Source: an uncultured Bryobacterales bacterium
GTDB lineage: Bacteria > Acidobacteriota > Terriglobia > Bryobacterales > UBA6623
Direction: 5' to 3'
DNA: 64,000 bases
Assembly (NCBI GenBank): GCA_951813605.1
Contig: OX638379.1
Location: 5,964,062 to 6,028,061 of the forward strand
Both the position numbers and the translations under genes were made by a program. Numbering within the stretch: the stretch's first letter is position 1; every line of letters starts with the position of its first letter. Below, piece after piece: positions 1 to 8,770 of the stretch. Under the pieces are notes generated by a model. That model worked only from the letters and a program-made list of their open reading frames with translations. It was not told where the DNA came from and did not search any database.

Positions 1-498
1 GTGTTCCAGGACTTCCGCTACCGGACGCTGGACAGCTGGAGCCGCGAGCGGCGCCTGATCGGCAAGGCAGAGCATTTGCCGCGGGGGGCCAGCCCGCGTT
101 TCGTGGTGACGTCGCTGGGGGCCGGGCGGATGGCGGCGCGCACGCTGTACGAGCAGGTGTACTGCGCGCGGGGCGACATGGAGAACCGCATCAAGGAACA
201 GCAGCTGGCGCTGTTCGCGGATCGCACCTCGGCGCACACCATGCGGGCCAACCAGTTGCGCCTGTATTTCGCCTCGTTCGCTTATGCGCTGCTGGAGTTG
301 CTGCGGCGCCGGGGTCTGCGGGGCACGCGGCTGGCGCGGGCGCAATGCGGCACGATCCGCCTGCAGCTGCTCAAGATCGGCGTGCGGATCCGGGTCAGCG
401 TGCGGGCCGTGCGGCTGTCGTTCGACGAGGGCTTCCCGGAAGCGGGCCTCTTCGGGCAGGTGCTGGCCCGTCTCCAGAGCCTGCCCCTGCGCTGCTAG
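1..498 (+). CDS. IS1380-family transposase, C-terminal part
   Basis: This is the C-terminal 165 residues of a DDE transposase, cut by the window edge; the GTG at base 1 is probably not the true start. The segment NRIKEQQLALFADRTS (about residues 62-77) and the Arg-rich tail match the C-terminal block of IS1380-family transposases, where the NRIKE glutamate region is part of the catalytic fold. The protein would cut and re-join the ends of its own element. The remaining frame is open to a normal stop, so nothing visible is broken. The element's right end should lie within the next 100-300 bases. A candidate is the stretch near 705-728 ending in CGGGCTAGGGG, but no partner end is visible to prove it. 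The family call is by recognition of the motif, moderately sure. Confidence 0.75.
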   Translation: MFQDFRYRTLDSWSRERRLIGKAEHLPRGASPRFVVTSLGAGRMAARTLYEQVYCARGDMENRIKEQQLALFADRTSAHTMRANQLRLYFASFAYALLELLRRRGLRGTRLARAQCGTIRLQLLKIGVRIRVSVRAVRLSFDEGFPEAGLFGQVLARLQSLPLRC

Positions 499-943
499 CC
501 GCGGCACTCCAGCCATCGTCTCGAGCCCCGTCGGAGGTCAGCGGGACCACTGCGTCGCCAGGCCGGGAGGCAAGACAAAACGGACCCCGGCAACCGCGGA
601 TCTGGCGACCCTTGCCCGGCCTCTGCCCGGATCCAGCACCCCACGCAACATTGCCAGGCTATCCAACCACCCCAAATGGACAAAACGCCTCCAAATCCAA
701 AACTCTTGAGAAGGTCGGGCTAGGGGCCATGGCCATCAATGCCGGTTCCCCGCCTCGCCGGCTGTGACCCCAAGCTGGCAAACAGGCGGTCCCGGGCTTT
801 CAAAGCCAAGTCAGAAATCTCGCGTGCTCGGCACGAGACCCCCTTCGGATGCGAATCAGGAATGCGGGACTGCTGCAAATCGCACGTGCGAATGCACTTC
901 GCGATGAAATGTGAAAATGGATTGAATCCCTGCCGGCTGATGA
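499..943. other. Non-coding gap after the IS1380 remnant
   Basis: This stretch of 445 bases has no frame with family resemblance or convincing codon use. It probably contains the right terminus of the IS1380-type element (candidate near 705-728) and then the leader of the oxidoreductase/SelD gene. I see no clear promoter hexamers or hairpin terminator in it. Confidence 0.4.
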
Positions 944-3193
944 ATGCTTGTTTCGCCCACGCCCATAGTCAAAGATCTCGTGCTGGTCGGCGGCGGGCAT
1001 AGCCACATCACCGTTCTCAAGAAATTCGGCATGAAGCCCGTTCCCGGCGTCCAGCTGACGCTAGTCTGCCGCGACGTTCACACGCCTTATTCAGGAATGC
1101 TCCCCGGCCTGATTGCCGGCCACTACACATACGACGAGGCGCACATCGACCTGCGCAAGCTCTGTGTCTTCTCCTCGACGCGGTTCATCCACGACGAGGT
1201 CCTTCGCCTCGACCCGAATCGGCGAACGCTTCACTTCCGGCAACGACCACCGATTCCGTACGACTTGGTATCCCTCAATATCGGCTCGACGCCGGACATG
1301 CGAGACATCGACGGAGCCCGAGAGCACGCGGTTCCCGTCAAGCCGATCAGCGAGTTTCTTCCCCGCTGGGAAGCGCTGCTGCAACGCGTCAAGAATCTCG
1401 ACACAGCGCCGATCATCGCAGTAGTCGGCGCGGGCGCGGGCGGCGTGGAACTCACACTGGCAATCCAGCACCGCCTTCGCGGCCATTTCGTGTCGGTCGA
1501 CAGGGCATCGATGCCCGAGATGCACATCTTCTGCGCAACGCCCGAGATTCTTCCAACGCACAACCGCAAGGTGCGAGCGAGGTTCGAACGAATCCTTGCG
1601 GAGCGCGGAGTCACCGTGCATCGCGAATCTCCCGTGGTCAAGGTGACGGCCGATGGCTTGCGCACTGCAACCGGTTGGCGAGGAAGGTTCCACGAAGTCG
1701 TTTGGGTTACTAAGGCAGCTGCCGCGCCCTGGCTCTCCGACTCCGGGATCGCTACCGACAGTCGAGGCTTCCTGCGGGTTGACGAGAGCTTGCGGGCCGT
1801 ATCGCACCCAAACGTGTACGCGGCCGGGGATGTCGCAGCCGTTGACGCGCATCCGCGCGAGAAAGCGGGCGTCTTTGCCGTCCGCCAAGGACCCCCGCTC
1901 GCGGAGAACTTGCGCCGGGCGCTCTGGGGCCGGCCCTCCCGTCCGTTCCGTCCGCAAAGGCAATTCCTGAGCCTTGTCAGCACGGGCGACCAGTACGCCG
2001 TCGCGTCACGCTCCGGATGGTCGTTCGAGGGCGAGTGGGTCTGGAAATTGAAAGACTGGATCGACCGGCGCTTCATGGACAAGTATCAAGAGTTGCCTGC
2101 GATGGACGGCGGAAGCCAAATTCCGCCCGCCGTGACCCCGGATGACCCAGAGCCTCCGCAGCACGACATCCGGTGCAGGGGCTGCGCCTCCAAGATCGGC
2201 GCGACCCCGCTGCTAGGCGCGCTCGATTCGATCGAGCCGTTCTGGCGCGAGGACGTCCCGGATGGTCTAGGCTCACGGGATGATGCAGCCATTCTCAAGG
2301 TGCCGGCGGGCAAGTCGCTCGTCCAATCGGTCGACTTCTTTCCCGCCATCGTGGACGATCCTTTCCTGTTCGGTCAGATCGCCGCCAATCATGCGTTGAG
2401 CGACATTTTCGCCATGGGAGCGGTTCCGCAATCGGCGCTCGCGGTGGCCGGCATTCCCTTTAGCGCCCCGGAAAAGACGGAAGACCTGCTCCGTCAGATG
2501 CTATTGGGCGCCAACGAGATTTTCCGTGAGACACGCACCAACCTGGCAGGCGGCCATACCAGCGAATGCCCGGAACTGGCGCTAGGCTTTGTAGTCAACG
2601 GTATCGCGGATACCGACAAGGTGATGCGCAAGGGCGGCTTGCAGTGTGGGGACGCGCTCGTTTTGACGAAGGCGTTGGGGACAGGGGTGCTCTTCGCGGC
2701 CGAGATGCGGCTCCAAGCCAAGGGCCGGTGGATTGACGGTGCGATAGGGTCGATGTTGCAATCCAGCCAGCGAGCAGCGGACATCCTGCACACGTACGGA
2801 GCGGTCGCCTGCACGGACATTACGGGGTTCGGCCTGGCGGGGCATTTGGTCGAGATGCTGGAAGCATCTGGCGTCGCGGCCGAGATCCACTTGCGGTCGC
2901 TGCCCCGGCTTGCAGGTGCCTTGGCTTGTCTAAAGGCCGGCGTTTTCAGCTCGCTGTATCCCGAGAATCTAAAACTATGGGCTCGCGTTTCGAACAGCGA
3001 CGTAGCCCCGGATCACCCAGCCTTCGCGCTGATGTTTGATCCTCAGACGTCGGGCGGGCTCTTGTCCGGCATTCCGGAGTCGAATGTGGCGGACTGCCTC
3101 GAGGCTCTTCGGGAGGCCGGCTATGAACGGGCATCGCGAATTGGAATGGTGCGACACGCACCCGCCGATGGGAACCTGCTCTCCGTAATCTAG
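944..3193 (+). CDS. selD: Fused FAD-dependent oxidoreductase / selenide, water dikinase
   Basis: This 749-residue protein joins two enzymes. Residues about 10-370 are an NADH-dehydrogenase-like FAD flavoprotein, with the dinucleotide-binding stretch LVLVGGGHSH near the N-terminus, a second NAD-binding GAGAGGVE around residue 160 and the FAD-closing AAGDVA. Residues about 408-749 are SelD (PurM/AIRS fold), which makes selenophosphate from selenide and ATP. The SelD active-site motif reads GCASK: Cys414 and Lys417 align with the essential Cys17 and Lys20 of E. coli SelD, while the second, dispensable Cys is Ser here. The downstream blocks DDAA, DFF and AGGHTS are present. Such fusions are known in several phyla, and the flavoprotein half may help supply reduced selenium (inference). 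No selA, selB, tRNA-Sec, mnmH or selenoprotein gene is visible nearby. The start ATG has only a weak ribosome site. Confidence 0.9.
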   Translation: MLVSPTPIVKDLVLVGGGHSHITVLKKFGMKPVPGVQLTLVCRDVHTPYSGMLPGLIAGHYTYDEAHIDLRKLCVFSSTRFIHDEVLRLDPNRRTLHFRQRPPIPYDLVSLNIGSTPDMRDIDGAREHAVPVKPISEFLPRWEALLQRVKNLDTAPIIAVVGAGAGGVELTLAIQHRLRGHFVSVDRASMPEMHIFCATPEILPTHNRKVRARFERILAERGVTVHRESPVVKVTADGLRTATGWRGRFHEVVWVTKAAAAPWLSDSGIATDSRGFLRVDESLRAVSHPNVYAAGDVAAVDAHPREKAGVFAVRQGPPLAENLRRALWGRPSRPFRPQRQFLSLVSTGDQYAVASRSGWSFEGEWVWKLKDWIDRRFMDKYQELPAMDGGSQIPPAVTPDDPEPPQHDIRCRGCASKIGATPLLGALDSIEPFWREDVPDGLGSRDDAAILKVPAGKSLVQSVDFFPAIVDDPFLFGQIAANHALSDIFAMGAVPQSALAVAGIPFSAPEKTEDLLRQMLLGANEIFRETRTNLAGGHTSECPELALGFVVNGIADTDKVMRKGGLQCGDALVLTKALGTGVLFAAEMRLQAKGRWIDGAIGSMLQSSQRAADILHTYGAVACTDITGFGLAGHLVEMLEASGVAAEIHLRSLPRLAGALACLKAGVFSSLYPENLKLWARVSNSDVAPDHPAFALMFDPQTSGGLLSGIPESNVADCLEALREAGYERASRIGMVRHAPADGNLLSVI

Positions 3194-3209
3194 TCGCCAG
3201 GCGATCCGT

Positions 3210-4253
3210 TCATCGGAAAAACAGTTCCTGGCCGGCCACCGCCAAGGCATGCGTGATCATCGCAGCGGTCACGCTACCGGACTTTGTGTAGGCCCTGCCA
3301 CAGAACCACCCCAACACGCTGGCTGTCGCGCCATAGGGCAGGTTTGGGAATCCCCCGCGACCTAGGTGAACCGAGCCGAACAGCAAAGCCGATACTGCCT
3401 GCGAAAGCAAGGGCCGTCCGGTGGATGCGGCAGTCAGGTTCTGCACGACTCCTCGCAGGAGGAATTCCTCGGCGAGTGCGGTGGTGAAGTAGATCCCCGC
3501 TAGTTTGCCAAGGGTGCCGCCCAACGACCGCAAGGGATCTTCGAGTGGCGGGTCCCACTGAAGGTAGCCGCTCGAGATCCCTACTACAAGAATCCAAGGC
3601 AGCCCGTAACCGGAGCTTTGGAGGGCGACGCGCCAGTCTCTTTTCGACGGAACCAGGCGGAACCCAGTCCCGCGGAGCCGACGAAGCTCTAGGAACACGA
3701 AGAGCCCCAGGGGAATCAGCATCAGCTTGCCGAGCACGTCGAGACGGTGCGCGGGCGGGTCGAATCCCTGGTAGATTTCGCGGAAGAGCGTGCTTAAGCC
3801 GCTGATCATCGGAAAGGCCAGAGCGCAGATCACAACTGCGTCCTGCCACGTAAATCCATGCTTCCTCACAGGAAACAAGACATAGGGAAACGCGACACAT
3901 GCGCACAGCAGGAGCAGATTCAGAAGGGAATACGGCGAGAACTTGCCGGTGGGCAACGAGTAGATCAGATAAGGTGAGATCGAAGCGGCCGATACGAACA
4001 GTGCGATGCGAGTGGGCGCGAATGCCTTTCGAACCGCCCGCCTCGCCTCGTTCGAAACAGAGGCGCAGTACAGCGCGGCCTGCACGCAGAATGCAGCGAC
4101 GACGGGGATTGCTATCGCGGCGTGGTAGCCAAAGCGCTGTGCCAGAATGATTCCCGCGATGACGAGAAGGGCGCAAAGTGCGGTCAGGCCAGCCAGGAAA
4201 GGCCGCAGATTCGAGCCCGCGGTGCCAATGTTCCGGTTAGCCAAGCTATTCAT
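3210..4253 (-). CDS. CPBP-family intramembrane metalloprotease
   Basis: This is a multi-spanning membrane protein of about 347 residues with at least seven hydrophobic segments. The C-terminal half carries the CPBP (CAAX protease/bacteriocin-processing) signature: EEFLLRG with Glu262, Glu263 and Arg267, then FGSVHLG with His296, and a final THAL with His335. In the family these residues bind zinc and hydrolyse substrate inside the membrane. Bacterial members act in protein maturation, bacteriocin immunity or signalling; the substrate here is unknown. I chose the ATG at 4253 rather than the in-frame start at 4274 because the first helix follows soon after, but no ribosome site is strong. The gene is convergent with selD, with 16 bases between them. 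Its 5' end overlaps the start of the divergent gene at 4228. Confidence 0.85.
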   Translation of the reverse strand: MNSLANRNIGTAGSNLRPFLAGLTALCALLVIAGIILAQRFGYHAAIAIPVVAAFCVQAALYCASVSNEARRAVRKAFAPTRIALFVSAASISPYLIYSLPTGKFSPYSLLNLLLLCACVAFPYVLFPVRKHGFTWQDAVVICALAFPMISGLSTLFREIYQGFDPPAHRLDVLGKLMLIPLGLFVFLELRRLRGTGFRLVPSKRDWRVALQSSGYGLPWILVVGISSGYLQWDPPLEDPLRSLGGTLGKLAGIYFTTALAEEFLLRGVVQNLTAASTGRPLLSQAVSALLFGSVHLGRGGFPNLPYGATASVLGWFCGRAYTKSGSVTAAMITHALAVAGQELFFR

Positions 4254-4992
4254 CGTATCCCTGGCCACGGTCAAGACCCTCGCGTTCGCGGAGATGCCGG
4301 AAACCTTGATACGCGACGCGGCTGAAGCGGGCAGCAGACTCGTTGCCGAGCGCGAGAATTACACATACACACAAATGTTCAGATTCTGGGAGATCAAGAA
4401 CGGCGTGCGCATCGGCCGCTACGAAGAGATTCGCGATATCACGTTTACGGGCAAAGGGGACCGCGAAGAGCGCCACCGGAAAGCACCGGTCCTGCAGCTC
4501 ACGCGACTGCGGATGACCGACGAGGACTTTCGCGATCTCCGCGATGTGAACCCATTCGTGCTGACTTCGGAGACCCTCCGCTTTTACAAGGTCCGCTACA
4601 AGGGAATTGAACAGCTCAACAACGAGGACTGTTATGTGCTGCAACTGCGGCCGCGGCAAATCCTCTACGGCCAGCGCTTCTTCGACGGCTTGGTGTGGGT
4701 TGGTGTCGAGCACAGGCAGGTCGTGCGCGCCGCAGGCCGCCCGGTCCCCCAGATCCACCGAATCAAGGAAAGCAATCTCTTCCCGGGATTCGAGACGACT
4801 TACGAACCGGTGGACGGCGAGCATTGGTTTCCGGTGCGCACCGCGGGCGACGACATCTTGCCCTTCCCCTCGGGACACCAGCGCGTCAGGCTGCTGATCG
4901 AATACTCGGACTACAAGAGATTCACGGCCACTTCGACCGTGACATTCGGTGACGTCCCGGGAGGCTCGAGCAACGCGGAAGCCCCGAAATAG
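4228..4992 (+). CDS. Secreted protein of unknown function
   Basis: This 254-residue protein begins with a typical signal peptide (about residues 1-21, MFRLAKLFIVSLATVKTL then AFA). The mature part is a charged, beta-rich-looking domain without cysteine pairs or recognisable catalytic motifs. Its last third, with GFETTYEPVDGEHWFPV followed by an RLLIEYSDYKRF stretch, recalls the outer-membrane lipoprotein-sorting (LolA/LppX-like) fold that is common in Acidobacteriota secreted proteins. That is only an impression. The ATG at 4228 is preferred over an upstream in-frame ATG at 4147 because it places the signal peptide at the N-terminus. The first 26 bases overlap the start of the divergent protease gene, so the two cannot both have ordinary upstream leaders. 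The function is not assigned. Confidence 0.7.
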   Translation: MFRLAKLFIVSLATVKTLAFAEMPETLIRDAAEAGSRLVAERENYTYTQMFRFWEIKNGVRIGRYEEIRDITFTGKGDREERHRKAPVLQLTRLRMTDEDFRDLRDVNPFVLTSETLRFYKVRYKGIEQLNNEDCYVLQLRPRQILYGQRFFDGLVWVGVEHRQVVRAAGRPVPQIHRIKESNLFPGFETTYEPVDGEHWFPVRTAGDDILPFPSGHQRVRLLIEYSDYKRFTATSTVTFGDVPGGSSNAEAPK

Positions 4993-5230
4993 CGCGTCGA
5001 ACGATTCGCCCGGCATTTGCCGAGGCCAGGCGTTACCACTTTTCTCGCAACGGGTTGTTCGAACCGCAGTCGAACCGTTGACCTCCCAACAGCCAGATTC
5101 CAGTTTCCGACTTGCCGCTGCTCGAATTGCAGACCAATGCTTCCGGAAAGCTGCCAATAGCGCCCGCCTGCATCGCCCTTCGCACGCATACTCGACGCTG
5201 GAAGAGGCCAAATGTACAATCGGACTTCCC

Positions 5231-5818
5231 ATGCACCTCGTACTCGCTGTCGGGCTCGCCCTGTGCGCCCAACTCGCAGGCCAACCACTGGATCATCTCG
5301 GCAAGACACTCGCGAACTGGCAAGCAGACCTCGACGCTCCCAGCGACGTCAAGCGCCTGGCAGCCGCGCGAGCGATTGGCGAAATGGCGATCGCACAAAA
5401 GGACGGAGCCGAGGAAGCGCTTTTCGACGCACTCGGCCACGCAGACAGCTCGGTCCGGTACTGGGCAGCGGTTGCAAGTGTCCACCTGTCGGATCTCGAC
5501 GCTACGCGAGTCGAGCAACTGAAGAGGGCTTTGGACGACAAAGTCCCGGAGGTGCGCGTCCAAGCGGCGCTCGCCTTGATCGCAACAGGAGAGGAGCGGG
5601 AAGCGTTGCAGGCGCTACGAGAGTTGATTGCCCACCACAACCGCGGTGTCCGGCTGCACGCCGCGCATGCTGCGGACGCAATTGGCGGCAAGGCCGGACC
5701 TCTAGCCGACTCGCTTCGAAACGCGCTTGACGACGACTTCGACTACGTGCAACGCGTGGCACGCCACGCGCTGTGGGTACTCGGCGAGAGGCCCTGCCCG
5801 TACAGGGCGTGCGAATGA
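5231..5818 (+). CDS. Exported HEAT-repeat protein
   Basis: This 195-residue protein starts with a short signal peptide (residues 1-17), followed by about five degenerate HEAT/PBS-lyase repeats: helices with the recurrent pattern AAxALG, VRxxAA and LxxALDD, for example SVRYWAAVAS, EVRVQAALAL, GVRLHAAHAA and YVQRVARHAL. HEAT solenoids are binding platforms and carry no enzyme activity of their own. The stop codon overlaps the start of the sulfatase gene in an ATGA, so the two are translationally coupled. HEAT domains are often found next to or fused with sulfatases in Planctomycetota and Acidobacteriota, so a role as partner or substrate-docking subunit is a reasonable inference. The start at 5231 is chosen for the signal peptide; a longer in-frame reading back to 4949 has no signal and poor composition. 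Confidence 0.8.
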   Translation: MHLVLAVGLALCAQLAGQPLDHLGKTLANWQADLDAPSDVKRLAAARAIGEMAIAQKDGAEEALFDALGHADSSVRYWAAVASVHLSDLDATRVEQLKRALDDKVPEVRVQAALALIATGEEREALQALRELIAHHNRGVRLHAAHAADAIGGKAGPLADSLRNALDDDFDYVQRVARHALWVLGERPCPYRACE

Positions 5819-7356
5819 GCTGGAAGAGAACCAATATGCAGCTTCTCAAAGTACGGACCGCAGCAATCGCGACCGCAGCCGCTTTGGCGGCGTCGCAACT
5901 GATGCTCCAGGCGAAGCCCCCAAATATCCTCTGGCTGTCGATCGAGGACACCGGCCAGCAAGTGGAGCCCTACGACGCGTTCGCACGGACGCCGAACATA
6001 GCGCGATTAGCGCGCGAGGGCGTGACTTTCCTGCGAGCGTACTCGCATTCTCCGGTCTGCGCGCCAACCCGCTCCGGAATCATCACCGGAATGTACCCAA
6101 CGGCGATCGGAACGCACCACATGCGGTCTAGAATGGTTCCCCCTCCGTACGTGCGCGCGTTCCCTCAGTACCTCAGGGAGTTGGGCTACTACACGACGAA
6201 CAACTCCAAGACCGACTACAACTTCCCGGTTCCGGTCACGGCATGGGACGATTCGAGCCGGGACGCGCACTGGAAGAACCGCCCTGACCCGGACCAGCCG
6301 TTTTTCTCGGTGTTCAACTTCGGAAGTTCCCACGAAGGCTCCGTGAGACGCCAGAACGCGGCGCGAGCGAAAGATCGCGGCGCGGCAATCCATGACGCGT
6401 CGCGCCTCCCTCTGCCGCCTTACTATCCCGACACCCCCAAGGTGCGTGAAGCCTGGGCATCCTACTACGACGTAGTCACGATCACGGATGGCACGATCGG
6501 CGAGATGCTGCTCGAACTCGAGGACGCCGGCCTCGCCGATGAAACCTTGGTCGTGTTCTGGGGCGATCACGGGGCGGGACTAGCACGCGCCAAGCGCTGG
6601 ATTTACGATTCCGGATTGAAGGTGCCGCTGATCATGCGGTGGCCGGGCAAGATCGAGCCGGGCGCACGCCGAGCAGACTTGGTCCAATTCCTAGACCTTG
6701 CTCCGACGATGATCTCCGTCGCGGGCGGCGAGCCGCCTCCGCATCTTCACGGACGGGTGATCCTCGGCGACAACCAAGGCCCGGAACCGGAGTATCTCTA
6801 CCACGGTCGGGACCGGATGGACGAGCGCTACGACATGATCCGCGGCGTGCGCAACCACCGATACCTATACGTGCGCAATTTCGAGTCGCACCTGCCGTGG
6901 GTGCAGTTCATGCGCACGCCGAGCCAAGGACCCGTCTACCAGGAACTCGAGCGTCTGAAGCGAGCCGGGGGTCTCGGTCCGCTAGCAGCTCCGTTCATGC
7001 GGGACTCCAAGCCGTTCGAGGAACTCTACGATGTGGTCGCCGACCCGCACCAAGTCTTCAACTTGGCGGCAGACCGCCGCTACGCGGAGACGCTGAGGAC
7101 GCTCCGGGGCGAATTGCGAAATTGGATGCTGCGAATGGACGACAAAGGCCTGCTGCCCGAGCCGGAGCTTTATCGCCGAATGTTTGCGAACGAAAACAGC
7201 GCCGCCACCGAGGCACCCCTTGCGAGCACGAGCCGAGAGAGTGACGGTTCTATGTGGGTCTCGCTGGAAGCGCAGACAGAGGGGGCCTCCCTGGCTTACC
7301 GGATCGTCGGGAGCGAAAGCCACACGAAAATGACGAACGAGCCCTGGCTGCTATAA
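5815..7356 (+). CDS. Family S1 sulfatase (heparan N-sulfatase-like)
   Basis: This 513-residue arylsulfatase has an N-terminal signal peptide (about residues 8-33). The core motif SPVCAPTRSGIITG carries Cys82, which an anaerobic or aerobic FGly-generating enzyme converts to formylglycine, the catalytic nucleophile. Other family landmarks are SIEDTG (metal ligand), the WGDHG block and KRWIYDSGLKVPLI, a context typical of N-sulfoglucosamine sulfohydrolase-like S1 enzymes. It should hydrolyse sulfate esters or sulfamates on glycans in the periplasm; the substrate is unknown. The chosen ATG overlaps the preceding stop (ATGA). A second ATG at 5836 has a closer purine-rich ribosome site and would give a tidier signal peptide. 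The C-terminal about 60 residues after the conserved fold are poorly conserved. No maturase gene is visible in the window. Confidence 0.92.
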   Translation: MSWKRTNMQLLKVRTAAIATAAALAASQLMLQAKPPNILWLSIEDTGQQVEPYDAFARTPNIARLAREGVTFLRAYSHSPVCAPTRSGIITGMYPTAIGTHHMRSRMVPPPYVRAFPQYLRELGYYTTNNSKTDYNFPVPVTAWDDSSRDAHWKNRPDPDQPFFSVFNFGSSHEGSVRRQNAARAKDRGAAIHDASRLPLPPYYPDTPKVREAWASYYDVVTITDGTIGEMLLELEDAGLADETLVVFWGDHGAGLARAKRWIYDSGLKVPLIMRWPGKIEPGARRADLVQFLDLAPTMISVAGGEPPPHLHGRVILGDNQGPEPEYLYHGRDRMDERYDMIRGVRNHRYLYVRNFESHLPWVQFMRTPSQGPVYQELERLKRAGGLGPLAAPFMRDSKPFEELYDVVADPHQVFNLAADRRYAETLRTLRGELRNWMLRMDDKGLLPEPELYRRMFANENSAATEAPLASTSRESDGSMWVSLEAQTEGASLAYRIVGSESHTKMTNEPWLL

Positions 7357-7462
7357 ACCAAAAAGATCCGGCTCACGCGGGGACTGACCCTGGTAGCAAT
7401 CTCAGCGCGGCTGGGATTCGAGAACAGCTCGCCCGTTACGGTGACGAATTAGTTCGAGAGCT

Positions 7463-7502
7463 GGGGGCGGGCAGTCACGCGAGACCGCGTGAGCCCGCCC
7501 CC
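7463..7502. terminator. Long GC hairpin, probable terminator
   Basis: The arms GGGGGCGGGC (7463-7472) and GCCCGCCCCC (7493-7502) pair perfectly. Inside them TCACGCG (7475-7481) pairs with CGCGTGA (7486-7492) around a 4-base loop, with a 2-base bulge on the left. It begins 6 bases beyond the stop of the minus-strand peroxidase gene and about 105 bases after the sulfatase stop, so it could end transcription from both sides. The U-tract is weak (three T on the plus side). Confidence 0.7.
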
Positions 7503-7508
7503 TTTGAA

Positions 7509-8561
7509 TCATGGCAGCATCGGCTCTTCGATCATGTAATCGACGTCAAGCGCCTCCAAGAATGCCATCAGATCTGCCTTCTCTTCGTCGGAGATATCGG
7601 CGTTCTTGGCATCTGCAAGGTTCTCCTCGTCGAGCCATTCGTTCTCCTTGCCGCCGCTCAGCATGAGATCGACTGCTTCCTCGAGCGTGGCCACGCTGCC
7701 ATCGTGGAAGTAGGGAGCGGACTTGGAGATGTCAAAGAGGCTAGGCGTCTTGAACGCGCCCGTGTCCTGCTCGTCTTGCGAGACGTTGGAGCGGCCTATG
7801 TCGGGGCTCTCCGCGTCCATTCCGATCCCGACGTTGTGATACTGCTTGTCGGCCAGCAGGCGTCCGTCGTGGCAGTTCGTGCATTTCGCCTTCTCGGAGA
7901 AGATCATCCACCCGCGCTTCTCCTGGTCGTTCAACGCGGCTTCGTCGCCGTTCTGGAACGCGATGTACCGGGAGTTCTCAGTCGTCGTCACGATCGTGCG
8001 CATGAATGCCGCGACCGCGTACGCAACGCTGTCCGGCGTGGCCGGGCCGCCGAAGACCTCCTGGAACTGCTCGGCGTAACCGGGAATCTCATTGAGCGTG
8101 GCGCAGATGTCGTCCATGGACGGGGCGCCGTCGTTGCCCGATGCTCCCATGTTGCCGCCGCTCCAGGCGCCCTTGACTTGCTTCTCGAGCGCAGTCGATC
8201 TCCCGTCCCAATAAAGCGCGTCGTAGTATCCGACGTTCCACATTGTCGGAGCGGCCCTAGTGAGCTGCTTGTCAAACGCACCGAGGGCCGTCGCCCGACC
8301 GTCGGTCAGGCCGTTTTCCTCAAGGTGGCAGCCGTAGCAAGAGCGATTGCCGTCACCGCTCAAGCGCTGGTCGTAGTACAGCTGCGCGCCGAGAGCAACC
8401 TTCGCCTCGCTCATCGGGTTATCGGCCGGGACGACCATCTCCTCGTAGCCGGCGATCTCAGGCCAAGCCATCGGGGCTGGCTCCGAAGGCTCTTCCATGG
8501 CGCCGCAGTGCAAGAACAGCAGCGACAGCATCAACATCAGAGATACGTGCAGTTTCGACAT
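7509..8561 (-). CDS. Di-haem cytochrome c peroxidase family protein (CcpA/MauG-like)
   Basis: This exported 350-residue protein has two c-type haem sites: CYGCH (Cys75, Cys78, His79) and CTNCH (Cys227, Cys230, His231). Their spacing of about 150 residues is typical of the bacterial cytochrome c peroxidase/MauG family. These periplasmic enzymes reduce hydrogen peroxide or carry out radical oxidations using electrons from small cytochromes. An N-terminal hydrophobic stretch ends in Cys19 (FLHCG). This may be a lipoprotein site, although the residues before the Cys are not the classic lipobox. The start is fixed by a perfect AAGGAGG seven bases upstream of the ATG at 8561; the reading frame extends further upstream but lacks this support. 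The second half is acidic. The gene stands alone, with a strong hairpin directly after its stop. Confidence 0.92.
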   Translation of the reverse strand: MSKLHVSLMLMLSLLFLHCGAMEEPSEPAPMAWPEIAGYEEMVVPADNPMSEAKVALGAQLYYDQRLSGDGNRSCYGCHLEENGLTDGRATALGAFDKQLTRAAPTMWNVGYYDALYWDGRSTALEKQVKGAWSGGNMGASGNDGAPSMDDICATLNEIPGYAEQFQEVFGGPATPDSVAYAVAAFMRTIVTTTENSRYIAFQNGDEAALNDQEKRGWMIFSEKAKCTNCHDGRLLADKQYHNVGIGMDAESPDIGRSNVSQDEQDTGAFKTPSLFDISKSAPYFHDGSVATLEEAVDLMLSGGKENEWLDEENLADAKNADISDEEKADLMAFLEALDVDYMIEEPMLP

Positions 8562-8568
8562 TCTGGAT

Positions 8569-8575
8569 CCTCCTT
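8569..8575 (-). promoter_or_regulatory. Strong Shine-Dalgarno site fixing the peroxidase start
   Basis: AAGGAGG read on the minus strand, 7 bases before the ATG at 8561. It is a near-perfect anti-16S match and decides the start against the longer in-frame reading. Confidence 0.8.
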
Positions 8576-8770
8576 CATCGCGGGTCTCATTCGTTCCGTT
8601 CGACGGGCAGTGCTCCCACGATTCGCGCAACGCCCATGCCATTATAGTGTCGCGTACAGCGGAGGCGAAAAGCATCGGTTTCGCTCGCGGAACGATCAAT
8701 CAGGCCGGGGCGAGTTCCTTCGGGAGGCGGAGGGCAACACGAGAGCGCGGCAAATGCAACAGGCGCGGCC

